Shown here one piece after another: positions 7,947-17,016 of a DNA stretch of 64,000 nt. Source of the DNA: Geomonas oryzae (GTDB lineage: Bacteria > Desulfobacterota > Desulfuromonadia > Geobacterales > Geobacteraceae). The DNA is taken from NCBI RefSeq assembly GCF_004117875.1, contig NZ_RAHW01000010.1, positions 62,001-126,000 of the forward strand, read 5' to 3'. Made by a program: the position numbers and the translations under genes. The first letter of the stretch is position 1. Every line of letters begins with the position of its first letter. The notes under the pieces were generated by a model, which saw nothing but the letters and a program-made list of their open reading frames with translations, did no database searches and was not told the origin of the DNA.

Positions 7947-8684
7947 TTACAGCTTGAACTTGTCCCCGAGATAGATCTCGCGCGCCTTCTTGCTTTGGGA
8001 AATCTGCACCGGATCGCCCACTTCGAGCACCTCGCCCGCGTTCATGATGTAGGCCTTGTCGCAAACACCCAAGGTCTCGCGGACGTTGTGGTCGGAAATG
8101 AGGACACCGAGCCCCTTCTCCTTCAACGCGGTGATGATGCTCTGGATGTCGATCACCGCGATCGGATCGATCCCCGCGAACGGCTCATCAAGGAGGATGA
8201 AGGCGGGATCGGTGGCAAGCGCCCGGGCGATCTCGACGCGGCGCCTCTCTCCACCGGAGAGGGCGTAGCCGCGGCTCCCCGCGATGTGACCGATGCGAAA
8301 CTCGGCGAGGAGCTCCTCGACGCGCTCGCGACGCCTTACCGGGGTGAGGTCCATGGTCTCCAAAACGGCCAGAAGGTTGTCCCTCACCGTCAGGCGCCGA
8401 AACACGGACGGCTCCTGCGGCAGGTAGCTGATGCCGCGCCGCGCCCGCTGGTACATGGGGAGCCCGGTGATCGGGTCGCCGTCGAGGAAAACCTCCCCCT
8501 CGTCCGGTCTGGTGAGCCCCACCACCATGTAGAAGGTGGTGGTCTTGCCGGCGCCGTTGGGACCCAAAAGCCCCACGACCTCTCCGGCGTGGAGTTCGAG
8601 GTCGACCCCCTTCACCACCATCCGCTTGTTGAAACCCTTGGCGAGCCCCTTGGTGTAGAGGGTGCTACCGCTTCTGCCCGGCAT
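7947..8684 (-). CDS. lptB: LPS export ABC transporter ATPase LptB
   Basis: 245 residues, one ABC ATPase domain. Walker A is GPNGAGKTT (residues 41-49), the signature is [15 protein letters not shown] and Walker B is [12 protein letters not shown]. It powers LPS extraction from the inner membrane with LptF/G, which are not in this window. The ATG has GGGGGT upstream and overlaps the end of lptA by 20 bases. The order lptC-lptA-lptB is the standard arrangement. Confidence 0.95.
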   Translation of the reverse strand: MPGRSGSTLYTKGLAKGFNKRMVVKGVDLELHAGEVVGLLGPNGAGKTTTFYMVVGLTRPDEGEVFLDGDPITGLPMYQRARRGISYLPQEPSVFRRLTVRDNLLAVLETMDLTPVRRRERVEELLAEFRIGHIAGSRGYALSGGERRRVEIARALATDPAFILLDEPFAGIDPIAVIDIQSIITALKEKGLGVLISDHNVRETLGVCDKAYIMNAGEVLEVGDPVQISQSKKAREIYLGDKFKL

Positions 8685-9165
8685 CTTTACCCCCCGGATG
8701 GATGACCGCTTCCACCCGCTCCTTCGGACCGCTGGTGACGACGCTTTTCTGCTCGTTCACGTAATATACGATGACCTTTCCGGTGACGACGTCTTCGCCG
8801 GATACCACCCTCGGGTTGCCGTCCAGTGTGATGCGCGCCGTCTTCGGGTCGTAGACGCCGTGGGCGCCGGTCGCCTGCCGCTCCAGTTGCACGATGCGTA
8901 CGTTTCCGAAGGCCTCGACCTGGCTCACCTCATTGCCGGGGCCGCTGTAGGAGACGACGAGACGGTCCGCGTAGAGCGTCATGTCCCCCTGGCGCGCGAC
9001 CACTTTCCCTTCGAAGGTGGCGGTCTTCTTCTCGTTATCGGTGGTAAGCGTGTCGGACTTTACTTTTAAAGGCTCTTTGCTGCTGCCCGTCCCCTGGGCG
9101 CCGAAGGCCGCCGCCGCGAAGAGCGAAAGAGCTAGAACCGAGCCGAAGAGGATACGTCTCATCAT
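8665..9165 (-). CDS. lptA: Periplasmic LPS-transport protein LptA
   Basis: 166 residues. A signal peptide covers about the first 22 residues ([20 protein letters not shown], then FGAQ). The OstA-like beta-jellyroll follows, with [20 protein letters not shown] and ADRLVVSY, typical of LptA. It forms the periplasmic bridge that carries LPS to the outer membrane. The GGAGGGG ribosome site lies immediately before two adjacent ATG codons, so the start could be one codon later. It overlaps lptC by 4 bases and lptB by 20. Confidence 0.9.
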   Translation of the reverse strand: MMRRILFGSVLALSLFAAAAFGAQGTGSSKEPLKVKSDTLTTDNEKKTATFEGKVVARQGDMTLYADRLVVSYSGPGNEVSQVEAFGNVRIVQLERQATGAHGVYDPKTARITLDGNPRVVSGEDVVTGKVIVYYVNEQKSVVTSGPKERVEAVIHPGGKDAGQKR

Positions 9166-9734
9166 TTCCCCTCCTGCCGGTACGTTGCGGTTACGTCTTT
9201 CATCAACTTGAACTTCCTCGTCTGCGTCTGATACTCCATTCCCGTTCCTTCCAACTGGCTCCCGACATCGGTGAGCCTTACCCGCTCCGCGGTCGTCAAC
9301 AGGGTGCGCGCCGCGATGTAGTTGACGCGGGGAGCAAAAAAGCCGTACCCCTTGTCGCTTTTCCCACGCACGTCTCCGATGAGGGCGACATCCCTGGTGC
9401 CGTTATGGTACTCGGCATGCTGCGCGGTGATCTCGAGATCGCCCACGCCGCCCGCACCATGCACCAGCATCCGCACCCCCGTCAGATAGGAGATGTCGGA
9501 TTTCTTGTTATACTCGGCCCGGTCCGCGGCGAGTTCCCACCGTTTAACCCCCTGTTTGGTTTCCGTGTAATGGAACTTCTGCAGGGAGACATCCACCTGC
9601 ACGGGAAGCTTGCGCACCGCGAGTCTCGGCGCAGCTTCCTGCTGCATTCGGAAAACTATGGTGGCTATCACCAACAGGGAGGCAACTACTGCCAGGAAGC
9701 CGAGGAATCGCTTGAAATTATTGAAGTTATGCAT
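9162..9734 (-). CDS. lptC: LPS export protein LptC
   Basis: 190 residues from the ATG at 9734, the usual LptC length. One N-terminal membrane anchor spans about residues 9-28 (FLGFLAVVASLLVIATIVF), followed by a periplasmic LptC fold with RAEYNKKSDISYLTGV and LEITAQHAEY. It hands LPS from LptBFG to LptA. The start lacks a clear ribosome site; in-frame upstream codons at 9782 and 9827 also lack one and would bury the anchor. The usual kdsC gene upstream is absent and is replaced by a hairpin and fcl. Confidence 0.85.
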   Translation of the reverse strand: MHNFNNFKRFLGFLAVVASLLVIATIVFRMQQEAAPRLAVRKLPVQVDVSLQKFHYTETKQGVKRWELAADRAEYNKKSDISYLTGVRMLVHGAGGVGDLEITAQHAEYHNGTRDVALIGDVRGKSDKGYGFFAPRVNYIAARTLLTTAERVRLTDVGSQLEGTGMEYQTQTRKFKLMKDVTATYRQEGK

Positions 9735-9884
9735 GATTTCGAGGCAAAGTATAGCATCTAAAAAATTCACTGTAAAGCGCATTTTGCTGCGCCGTGAAAG
9801 TTTTGGCACAAAGATTGAAAAAGGCAAAAAAACGGCAGTTCACGGGGCTTAGGATGCGGGGCTGCGGTCCAGATGAGAGACGAC

Positions 9885-9905
9885 CGCCCCGGCAAAACCG
9901 GGGCG
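9885..9905 (-). terminator. Hairpin after fcl
   Basis: CGCCCCGG and CCGGGGCG form an 8-bp perfect stem with a five-base loop, 35 bases past the fcl stop. There is no T-run, so termination is only likely by position and stem strength. Confidence 0.45.
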
Positions 9906-9939
9906 ATCAGTACGGCAGGATGTCGGGAAAGTTGACGGT

Positions 9940-10869
9940 TCAGGCGCGGTTTTCCAGGTACCACCGGTAGGTACCCGCGAGCCCCTCGTCGAGCTCGATC
10001 TCGTGGCGCCAGCCGAGTTCGTGAATCCGGCTCACGTCGCAGAGTTTTCTGGGGGTGCCGTCTGGCTTGGAGCTGTCGAAGAGGATCTTTCCCGTGAAGC
10101 CGACGACGGCGGCGATCTTCTGCGCCAGATCCGCTATGGTGATCTCCTCCCCGCTCCCCACGTTCACCGGGTCCCACCCCTCGTAGCGCTCCATGAGAAA
10201 GAGCGAGGCGCGCGCCACGTCGTCCACGTGCACGAACTCGCGGTACGGGGTGCCGGTCCCCCAGATGGTGACATCGGCGGCGCCCGACGCCTTCGCCTCG
10301 TGGAACCTGCGGATGAGGGCGGGGAGCACGTGCGAGGTGGTGAGGTCGAAGTTGTCGTTCGGGCCGTAAAGGTTCGTCGGCATGGCGCAGATGAACCTGG
10401 TGCCGTACTGGCGGTTGTAGGACTGGCACATCTTGATGCCGGCGATCTTCGCGATGGCGTACGGCTCGTTGGTCGGCTCGAGCGGACCGGTGAGCAGGGA
10501 CTCCTCCCGGATCGGCTGCGGCGCGAGCCTCGGATAGATGCAGGTGGAGCCGAGCATGAGGAGCTTCTTTACGCCGACGAGGTAGCTCGAGTGGATCACG
10601 TTGTTCTGGATCATCAGGTTGTCGTAGATGAAGTCGGCCGGGAAGCTGTTGTTGGCGACGATTCCCCCCACCTTGGCGGCGGCCAGGAGAACGTAATCGG
10701 GGCGCTCCGCCTCGAAGAAGGCGCGCGCCGCCGCCTGGTCGCGCAGGTCGACCTCGGAGCTTTTGCGCAGCACGAGGTTCTCGAAGCCGCGACGCTCCAG
10801 TTCCCGCACCAGGGCGGACCCCACCAGGCCGCGATGGCCGGCGACGAAGATCTTCGCGTTATTTTCCAT
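9940..10869 (-). CDS. fcl: GDP-L-fucose synthase
   Basis: 309 residues, an extended SDR. The NADP-binding motif is [10 protein letters not shown] near the N-terminus, and the catalytic Tyr-Lys pair is in [20 protein letters not shown] and [12 protein letters not shown] are family-typical. It epimerises and reduces GDP-4-keto-6-deoxymannose to GDP-L-fucose. It overlaps gmd, which makes its substrate, by 11 bases. The product probably feeds O-antigen or polysaccharide synthesis. Confidence 0.94.
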   Translation of the reverse strand: MENNAKIFVAGHRGLVGSALVRELERRGFENLVLRKSSEVDLRDQAAARAFFEAERPDYVLLAAAKVGGIVANNSFPADFIYDNLMIQNNVIHSSYLVGVKKLLMLGSTCIYPRLAPQPIREESLLTGPLEPTNEPYAIAKIAGIKMCQSYNRQYGTRFICAMPTNLYGPNDNFDLTTSHVLPALIRRFHEAKASGAADVTIWGTGTPYREFVHVDDVARASLFLMERYEGWDPVNVGSGEEITIADLAQKIAAVVGFTGKILFDSSKPDGTPRKLCDVSRIHELGWRHEIELDEGLAGTYRWYLENRA

Positions 10870-11911
10870 CCGCCCGTTGCTCCCGTTCGGCGTAGGCCAG
10901 GTCGGCCTGCGTCATCATCCGCACCAGCTCGGCGAAAGACGTCTTCGGCTCCCACCCGAGCTCGCGCTTGGCCTTGCCCGCGTCGCCCAGGAGAAGGTCC
11001 ACCTCGGCGGGGCGGAAGTAGCGCGGGTCGATCTCGATGACGGTCTTGCCGGTGGCCCGGTTGATGCCGACTTCCTTTTCCCCAGTTCCTTCCCAGGCAA
11101 GCGGCATGTCGAGGCTGCCGAAGACGATCTCGGCGAACTCGCGCACGCTGTGGGTCTCGCCCGTCGCCACCACGTAATCGGCAGGCTGGTCCGCCTGCAG
11201 CATGCGCCACATCGCCTCCACGTAATCGCCGGCAAAGCCCCAGTCCCTCTTCGCCTCCAGGTTCCCCAGGTAGAGACGCTCCTGCAGCCCGAGTTTTATG
11301 CGCGCCGCGGCGCGAGTGATCTTCCTCGTGACGAAGGTCTCGCCGCGGCGCGGCGACTCGTGGTTGAAGAGGATGCCGTTGCAGGCGAACATGCCGTAGC
11401 TCTCGCGGTAGTTCATGGTGATGTAGAAGGCGTATGCCTTGGCGCAGGCGTACGGGGAGCGGGGGTAGAAGGGAGTCGTCTCGCGCTGCGGCGTCTCGAC
11501 CACCTTGCCGTAGAGCTCCGAGGAGGAGGCCTGGTAGAAGCGGGTGTTGAGCCCCGCCTCCCGGATCCCCTCCAGGATGCGCACCGCGCCGAGCGCGTCG
11601 ACCTCGCCGGTGTACTCCGGGACGTCGAAGGAGACGCGGACGTGGCTCTGGGCGCCCAGGTTGTAGATCTCGTCGGGGTGGACTTCGCGCAAGAGGCGGT
11701 TGATGGAACTCGCGTCGTTCAGGTCGCCGTAGTGGAGAAAGAGGCGGGTATCCTCCTCATGCGGGTCGCGGTAGATGTGATCGATCCTGCCGGTGTTGAA
11801 GGAGGAGGAGCGGCGGATCATGCCGTGCACCTCGTACCCCTTGGAGAGCAGCAGTTCCGCCAGATACGAGCCGTCCTGTCCGGTGATCCCCGTGATGAAC
11901 GCTTTTTTCAT
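10859..11911 (-). CDS. gmd: GDP-mannose 4,6-dehydratase
   Basis: 350 residues. The NADP motif is [10 protein letters not shown], followed by [23 protein letters not shown] and the SSSELYGK and YACAKAYA active-site segments. [20 protein letters not shown] is highly characteristic of Gmd. It converts GDP-mannose to GDP-4-keto-6-deoxymannose, the substrate of the overlapping fcl. The GGAGGGG ribosome site is well placed. Confidence 0.96.
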   Translation of the reverse strand: MKKAFITGITGQDGSYLAELLLSKGYEVHGMIRRSSSFNTGRIDHIYRDPHEEDTRLFLHYGDLNDASSINRLLREVHPDEIYNLGAQSHVRVSFDVPEYTGEVDALGAVRILEGIREAGLNTRFYQASSSELYGKVVETPQRETTPFYPRSPYACAKAYAFYITMNYRESYGMFACNGILFNHESPRRGETFVTRKITRAAARIKLGLQERLYLGNLEAKRDWGFAGDYVEAMWRMLQADQPADYVVATGETHSVREFAEIVFGSLDMPLAWEGTGEKEVGINRATGKTVIEIDPRYFRPAEVDLLLGDAGKAKRELGWEPKTSFAELVRMMTQADLAYAEREQRADGK

Positions 11912-11986
11912 GACCCCTCCGGGAAAATAAAGAACTCAAAATGAATAACATAGAAGCGGCGCACCTCAAGCCCTGGCGGCGCACTT

Positions 11987-13450
11987 TTACCCCGAAGCAA
12001 GGATCTTTTCGATAATCCTGGTCGTGGAGCGGCCGTCGACGAACTCGATGAGGGCGACCCTGCCGCCGTTGGCCTCGACCACCTCGCGCCCGACCACGTT
12101 CTCGATGCTGTAGTCTCCCCCCTTGACCAGGATGGCCGGGCGCAGCGCCTCGATCACCTTGAGCGGGGTGTCCTCGTCGAAGAGCACGACGTAGTCGATG
12201 CAGCCGAGCGCCGCGAGGATGTGCGCCCGCTCCGACTCCTGGATGAGCGGTCTCCCCTCCCCTTTAAGGCGGCGCACCGAGGCGTCCGTGTTGAGCCCCA
12301 CGACGAGGATGTCGCCCAACTCGCGCGCCTTCTGCAGATACTTCACGTGCCCCACGTGCAATAGATCGAAGCAGCCGTTGGTGAAGACCACCTTCTTGCC
12401 GCGCTCGTGCGCCTTGGCGATCAGGTGGGTGAGGACGTCGAGGTTCTTGATCTTGGCGTCGCTGTCGCTCAGGCCGTGCGCCGCCTCGGCGACGATCTCC
12501 TCCGGGGAGACGGTGGAGGTGCCGAGCTTACCCACGGCGATGCCGGCGGCGACGTTGGCCACCCAGGCGGCGTCGGCTATGGTGAGGCCGCAGGCGATCC
12601 CCAGGGAGAGGACCGAGATGACGGTATCGCCCGCCCCGGTCACGTCGAAGACCTCGCGGGCCACGGTCGGGATGTGCACAGCCTCCCCGCGGACCGGGAA
12701 GAGCGACATCCCCGCTTCGCTGCGGGTGATGAGGAGCGCATCGAGCTCGAGGTCGGAGAGGATGGTGTCGGCCGCCTTTTCCAGCGAAGTCATGTCGGTG
12801 ATGGCGGTCCCCGAGGCGATCTCCGCCTCCTTGCGGTTCGGGGTGAGCAGCGTTGCGCCGCGGTACTTGCCGAAGTCGTTCCCCTTCGGGTCGACGACCA
12901 CCGGCACGCCGAGTGCGCGCCCCTTTTTGCAGATGGCGGAGAGGACCGCCGGGGTGAGCACCCCCTTCATGTAGTCCGAGACCACGACGACGTCGAAGCC
13001 CGACAGGTGCGCCTCCACGTAGTCAAGGAGCACCCTTTCGGTCGCAAGACCAAGCACCGACTTCGTTTCCCGGTCGATGCGCACGATCTGCTGGTGCGCG
13101 GCGAGCACGCGGGTCTTCTTGCTCGTTTTTCTTTCGGGGTCCTGGAAGAGCCCCGCGAGGTCCACGCCTTTTTCCTCCATGGCGCCTCGCAGCAGTTCTC
13201 CGTCCTCGTCGCCGCCGATCACCGAGCAGACCGCCACCTGGCATCCCAGGGCGATCAGGTTGTTTACCACGTTGCCCGCGCCGCCGAGACGCAGGTCCTC
13301 ATGGGACACCTCGACCACCTGGACCGGTGCCTCCGGCGAGATGCGCTCGGCCTTGCCCCACAGGTACTCGTCCAGCATGAGATCGCCTATGACCAAAACC
13401 CGTATCGATCCGGCGCGCTCGAAAAGTGATTCTATTTCTCTTCTATCCAT
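11987..13450 (-). CDS. hldE: Bifunctional heptose-7-P kinase/heptose-1-P adenylyltransferase
   Basis: 487 residues. The N-terminal ribokinase-type domain (about 1-330) has VIGDLMLDEYLWG and DVTGAGDTVIS with the catalytic Asp. The C-terminal nucleotidyltransferase domain (about 350-487) has FTNGCFDLLHVGHVKYL and GLNTDASVRRLKG. It provides two steps toward ADP-heptose for LPS core, used by the heptosyltransferases at 32265-38061. The ATG at 13450 is chosen for its GGAGAG site. An in-frame start at 13480 lies inside a heptamer repeat arm and would encode repeat-derived residues. Confidence 0.95.
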   Translation of the reverse strand: MDRREIESLFERAGSIRVLVIGDLMLDEYLWGKAERISPEAPVQVVEVSHEDLRLGGAGNVVNNLIALGCQVAVCSVIGGDEDGELLRGAMEEKGVDLAGLFQDPERKTSKKTRVLAAHQQIVRIDRETKSVLGLATERVLLDYVEAHLSGFDVVVVSDYMKGVLTPAVLSAICKKGRALGVPVVVDPKGNDFGKYRGATLLTPNRKEAEIASGTAITDMTSLEKAADTILSDLELDALLITRSEAGMSLFPVRGEAVHIPTVAREVFDVTGAGDTVISVLSLGIACGLTIADAAWVANVAAGIAVGKLGTSTVSPEEIVAEAAHGLSDSDAKIKNLDVLTHLIAKAHERGKKVVFTNGCFDLLHVGHVKYLQKARELGDILVVGLNTDASVRRLKGEGRPLIQESERAHILAALGCIDYVVLFDEDTPLKVIEALRPAILVKGGDYSIENVVGREVVEANGGRVALIEFVDGRSTTRIIEKILASG

Positions 13451-13464
13451 AACTCTCTCCAAAA

Positions 13465-13945
13465 AACGTTCAGCGTTCAACGTTCAACGTTCGTCGACAA
13501 CTTCTTCCAGGCCGGCTATCCCTTACGTTCGGACGTCTTCAAGAACCTGATGAATCCATTTAGTGTGTTGCTAATCCGGTTACAGCGCATGATGACTTCT
13601 TCAAATGATGCATGGCTGAAATAACCGATGTCCAAGCCGGCATAGGCAAGACTTTTGACCTCGGAAAGGGACCCACGGGAAACGATGAGGTACTGAATCA
13701 ATTCCCTGTTGCTGCCTCTGTCAAAGCCTTCCGCGATATTGGACATAACCGATACGGCTGCTCGCTGTATCTGATCCTTGAATCCATAATCCTTGCATTC
13801 ACCAAGGAGTTTATAGATATCCGCCACAAGTAAACGAGCTTGTTTCCATGAATCAACATCTTCAAAGCGCTCTATTCTCAAGACGTCACCTCCTATTCGG
13901 CTAACAGGCAAGTTTTCTTGAACGTCGAACGTTGAACGTTGAACG
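13465..13945 (-). mobile_element. Heptamer-bounded inverted-repeat element B with a gene
   Basis: The left arm 13465-13491 and right arm 13921-13945 are inverted arrays of CGTTCAA/TTGAACG, each with one variant unit. Between them lies one gene, the four-helix-bundle protein (13516-13881), on the minus strand. The element exactly fills the gap between the gene at 13949 (3 bases away) and the hldE start. The same arms without a gene occur at 7753 and 45346. No transposase, and target duplications are not obvious, so mobility is inferred. Confidence 0.55.
13516..13881 (-). CDS. Four-helix-bundle protein (23S intervening-sequence/bAvd-like family)
   Basis: 121 residues, about the family's usual length. 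It begins (M)RIERFEDVDSWKQAR and has LADIYKLL-type helices, QIQRAAVSVMSNIAEGFDRGS and EVKSLAYAGLDIGYF, the hallmark segments of small four-helix-bundle proteins found in 23S rRNA intervening sequences and related to Avd of diversity-generating retroelements. The TTG at 13881 is chosen because GGAGGT lies six bases upstream; earlier in-frame codons have none. No reverse transcriptase or variable-repeat pair is nearby. Its base composition is visibly less GC-rich than its neighbours, which suggests acquisition. The molecular function of stand-alone copies is unknown. Confidence 0.85.
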   Translation of the reverse strand: MRIERFEDVDSWKQARLLVADIYKLLGECKDYGFKDQIQRAAVSVMSNIAEGFDRGSNRELIQYLIVSRGSLSEVKSLAYAGLDIGYFSHASFEEVIMRCNRISNTLNGFIRFLKTSERKG

Positions 13946-13948
13946 GGT

Positions 13949-14896
13949 TTAGGCCATCCTGTCCAAGATGCCCGCCGCGAGGAGGGGGATCATGATCTCG
14001 TGGTGCCCGGTCACGGTGTAGCCGTGGCTCTTGCCGGAAGTCGGCCGCTTCACGACGTTGGTAAGCGGACGGTAGTGCTGCTGCATGTCGAAGTTCGCCG
14101 TGGTGAAGTGATCGACGTGGTGCCCGAGGTTCTGCGCGATGGAGAGGGCCTTCAGGAACACCTCGGGCAGAAGCACGGCGCTGCCGATGTTGAGATAAAC
14201 GCCGCCGTCACCCAACTGCGAGACCACGGAGGTGAAGATCTGGAAATCGGTGTAGCTCGCCGCGCCGATGACCGCGCCGTCGGCGGAGGGGTGCTGGTGG
14301 GTGATGTCGGTACCGACCGCGACATGGACGGTGATCGGGATCCCCTTCTTCACGCAGGTGGCAAGAAGGCTCTGCTCGCGAAACGGGAGCTCGCGCTCCA
14401 GTATCATCCTGCCGAGCGACTCGCCGTGCCCGAGCCCCTTGGCGACCCCTTCCTTGAGCGCGGCGTTGATCTGCGCCCCGGTCTCCTCGGCCATGCCGAA
14501 GTTGCCCGCGTGCAGCACGACGCCCACATCCTCGCTGGTGGCGCCGATGAGCGCGATCTCGAAATCGTGGATGGAACCGGCGCCGTTAAGGGCGACCGCG
14601 GTGATCACGTCGGCCTCGATCAGCGCCTTCAAGACCGGCTGCAGCCCGCACTTGATGACGTGCCCCCCCATCGCCATGACGACCGGCTTCCCTTTTTTCC
14701 TGGCGGCGACGACGGCATCGATGATCCGGTTCAGGGCCTGCGCCCCCAACTGGTTCGGCATGGCGGCGAGCAGATCGGATACGGTCATGCCGGAACGCAC
14801 CGGCTCCCCGAAGTCGTCCTTCACGTTCATCTTGTTCTTGCGCGTAGCGATGGGATAGGTGGTGACACCGGAGAAATCCATTGGTTGGTAGCTCAT
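13949..14896 (-). CDS. Deoxyhypusine-synthase-like protein, function unknown
   Basis: 315 residues. The segment ADVITAVALNGAGSIHDFE followed by GVVLHAGNFGMAEETGAQIN, and later PITVHVAVGTDITHQHP, resemble the NAD-binding layout of the deoxyhypusine synthase/homospermidine synthase-like fold. Bacteria lack the eIF5A target, so a different substrate is likely. It begins with a good AGGAAG site and is the last gene of the deoxysugar cluster before the repeat element. The family link is by pattern only; a Rossmann-type protein of unknown role is the safe statement. Confidence 0.5.
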   Translation of the reverse strand: MSYQPMDFSGVTTYPIATRKNKMNVKDDFGEPVRSGMTVSDLLAAMPNQLGAQALNRIIDAVVAARKKGKPVVMAMGGHVIKCGLQPVLKALIEADVITAVALNGAGSIHDFEIALIGATSEDVGVVLHAGNFGMAEETGAQINAALKEGVAKGLGHGESLGRMILERELPFREQSLLATCVKKGIPITVHVAVGTDITHQHPSADGAVIGAASYTDFQIFTSVVSQLGDGGVYLNIGSAVLLPEVFLKALSIAQNLGHHVDHFTTANFDMQQHYRPLTNVVKRPTSGKSHGYTVTGHHEIMIPLLAAGILDRMA

Positions 14897-14948
14897 ATCT
14901 TCCTTTTACCTTGCATATGTGATCTGCCGGCCTCTGCGGAGACCGGGC

Positions 14949-16001
14949 TCAACGCTTCACCGTCTCGCGGAACCATCGCAGCGAGCGTTTCAGCGTCTGG
15001 TCTATATCAACCTTCACCTCGAGCTTGAGGCTTGCGGACACCAGCCCCGGGTCCGGGACGAAGACCGAGTTGTCCTCGTGCATCCCCCTCACCAAGACCT
15101 CAGAGGCCATGCCAGAGAATTCCTTCACCTTCTCCGCCACCTCCCTCAGACTGATCCCGTAGGGGCTCCCCAGGTTGTAGGCCATCCCCGAGCCTCCGTC
15201 TACCAGCATACGCAGCAGCCAGTACGCCATGTCACTCGGGTACATGTAACTTCGGACCGCCTTCCCGTCGCTCAGGATGCGGATGGCGTTGTCGGTAAGG
15301 GCGTCACGGATGAAGTTGTTGATGGCCCAAGGCTTGTCCAGCGACTGGTAAGGCCCCATGAAGGCGAAAGGGCGCGCCGTGACGATGGGAAGTTTGCGAG
15401 AACTCCAGTAGGCGCTGCAGAGCGTCTCGGCGTAGCGCTTGGCGCCGGGGTAGACCGAGGTGATGGAGTTGACCGGTATCTCGCCTACGGTGTCCTCGGT
15501 TATGGCCGTACCGGCCAGGGACTGGCGCCCGTAGACCTGGCCGGAGCTCACGTTCAGGATCTTTGCGAGGTGCGGGAGGTTCGCCGCCGCGTCGAGTATG
15601 GTGGCCGTCCCCCTGGTGATGGTGTCCATGACGCTGATCGGGTTCGTCATGTGCTGCCTGTTGTCCGGGGTGGCGGCCGCATGGATGACGTAGTCGACTT
15701 CGGACGGCAGGTCGATCACGTCGCGCACGTCCGAACCGACTAGCCGGATCTCTGGGCATCGCACCAGGTGCGGGGCCTTCTTCCTGAAGGTATCGAGGTC
15801 GCGCGCCAGCAGGATCAATCCGGTACCGAAACCGTGCACCTGGTTCAGGTAGCAGACCATTTCAGCGATCCAGGTGCCGACGAAGCCGGTGCCTCCGGTA
15901 ACGTACAAAAGCCGGTTGCGCAGCTTATCCAGCGCTTCCGGCGAGGAGCCGACCACTTCCTGACAGTCGGCTGCGATCATTTCCCTCAGCAGTTTTTCCA
16001 T
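14949..16001 (-). CDS. NAD-dependent sugar epimerase/dehydratase (extended SDR)
   Basis: 350 residues. A 30-residue N-terminal helix precedes the Rossmann motif VTGGTGFVGTWIAEM. DYVIHAAATPD, NVSSGQVYG and the catalytic VYPGAKRYAE (Tyr-x3-Lys) follow, then ARPFAFMGPYQSLD. It resembles nucleotide-sugar dehydratases, decarboxylases and epimerases; the exact substrate cannot be read from sequence. It starts one base after the aldolase stop with GAGG upstream, in one run with the carbonyl enzymes, so it probably acts on the same unusual sugar. Confidence 0.8.
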   Translation of the reverse strand: MEKLLREMIAADCQEVVGSSPEALDKLRNRLLYVTGGTGFVGTWIAEMVCYLNQVHGFGTGLILLARDLDTFRKKAPHLVRCPEIRLVGSDVRDVIDLPSEVDYVIHAAATPDNRQHMTNPISVMDTITRGTATILDAAANLPHLAKILNVSSGQVYGRQSLAGTAITEDTVGEIPVNSITSVYPGAKRYAETLCSAYWSSRKLPIVTARPFAFMGPYQSLDKPWAINNFIRDALTDNAIRILSDGKAVRSYMYPSDMAYWLLRMLVDGGSGMAYNLGSPYGISLREVAEKVKEFSGMASEVLVRGMHEDNSVFVPDPGLVSASLKLEVKVDIDQTLKRSLRWFRETVKR

Positions 16002-16002
16002 G

Positions 16003-17016
16003 TCAGCCTCGCTCTCTCCTGTCCTTGAGTTCCATCGCCACCTCGACGATCTTGTCCTCCTGCCCGCCGACCACCTTGCGCGCTCCCAGTTCGAAGAAGA
16101 TGTCCCTTGGATCCACGCCGTATTCGATCGCCGCGAGGGTCACGTGCTTTGAAAAACCGGAGAAGACGCCGGAGAGCCCGCTCACGAGGCTCACGCTGCT
16201 GATGTACGGGATGCTGGCCATGATGCTCTTTTCCACGATATCGGCCGCGTCCAGTGCCTTGTAAAGGTCGATCCCCGTCTTGATCTGCAGACGCTCGAAC
16301 ACGGCCACGACGACCTCCATCTGGGCGTTGCCGGCGCCGGCGCCAAGTCCCCTGGAAGCCCCGTCTATGATGCGAGCGCCGGCCTCCACTGCCGCCACCG
16401 AATTCGCCACGGCCATACCGAGGTTGTTGTGGGCATGGAAGCCGACGGGGATCTTCAAAGAGCGCGCAAGATGCCCAACCCGATCCATCACGTCCGTCGG
16501 GAGATATGCGCCGGCGGAGTCCATGATGATGACAGCCTCGGCGCCATAGGACTGCATCTTGAGCGCCTCGTCCAGCAGCACCTCCTTGGGAGCCATGTGG
16601 CTCATCATCAGGACACCGTACGCCTCCTTGCCCTGTTCGCGGGTGAAGCTTATGTGGCGCTCGGTGATGTCGGCCTCGGTGCAGTGGCTCGCCACCCGCA
16701 CCACGTCTACGCCGTAATCGAAGGCGAAGCGGAGGTCGTTATTGATGGTGGCGAATCCGGGGATGACGTGGATCCCCAGGCGCGAACGGGAGAGGTTTTC
16801 ACGGGCCGTCTGCAGCATCTCCCGGTCGTCGAGCAGGCTGAGCCCCACCTGCAGTGAGGACGCCCCGAGCCCGTTGCCGTGCCCGACTTCCACAATCGGC
16901 ACCCCGGCGGCGTCGGCGGCTTGGGCATACGCGGCGATCTGCCCCTTGGTAAGTTGGTGGGACAGCGCGTGGGAACCGTCTCTCAACGTTGCGTCGCTGA
17001 TGATGACATTCCTCAT
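16003..17016 (-). CDS. 4-hydroxy-2-oxovalerate aldolase-type pyruvate aldolase
   Basis: 337 residues, DmpG-like class II aldolase. The N-terminal SDATLRDGSHALSHQ carries the metal-binding Asp and catalytic His. FHAHNNLGMAVANS supplies the metal-binding His pair and GASRGLGAGAGNAQ is conserved. The C-terminal communication domain is present. DmpG partners DmpF and passes acetaldehyde through a channel. Here the DmpF-like gene overlaps by four bases. In catabolic operons they degrade catechols; here they sit inside a CDP-deoxysugar cluster with no ring-cleavage genes, so aldol chemistry on a sugar precursor is inferred. Confidence 0.88.
   Translation of the reverse strand: MRNVIISDATLRDGSHALSHQLTKGQIAAYAQAADAAGVPIVEVGHGNGLGASSLQVGLSLLDDREMLQTARENLSRSRLGIHVIPGFATINNDLRFAFDYGVDVVRVASHCTEADITERHISFTREQGKEAYGVLMMSHMAPKEVLLDEALKMQSYGAEAVIIMDSAGAYLPTDVMDRVGHLARSLKIPVGFHAHNNLGMAVANSVAAVEAGARIIDGASRGLGAGAGNAQMEVVVAVFERLQIKTGIDLYKALDAADIVEKSIMASIPYISSVSLVSGLSGVFSGFSKHVTLAAIEYGVDPRDIFFELGARKVVGGQEDKIVEVAMELKDRRERG

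Noticed and set aside
9804..9820. Sigma-54-like promoter (TTGGCAC followed by TTGA)
   Set aside because: The essential GC of the -12 element is missing and it points on the plus strand to no gene.
13451..13480. Ten-codon N-terminal extension of hldE
   Set aside because: The codons are formed by the heptamer repeat arm; the ATG at 13450 has GGAGAG and gives the family N-terminus.
13516..13881. Diversity-generating retroelement suggested by the Avd-like protein
   Set aside because: No reverse transcriptase, template repeat or variable repeat is seen in the surrounding sequence.
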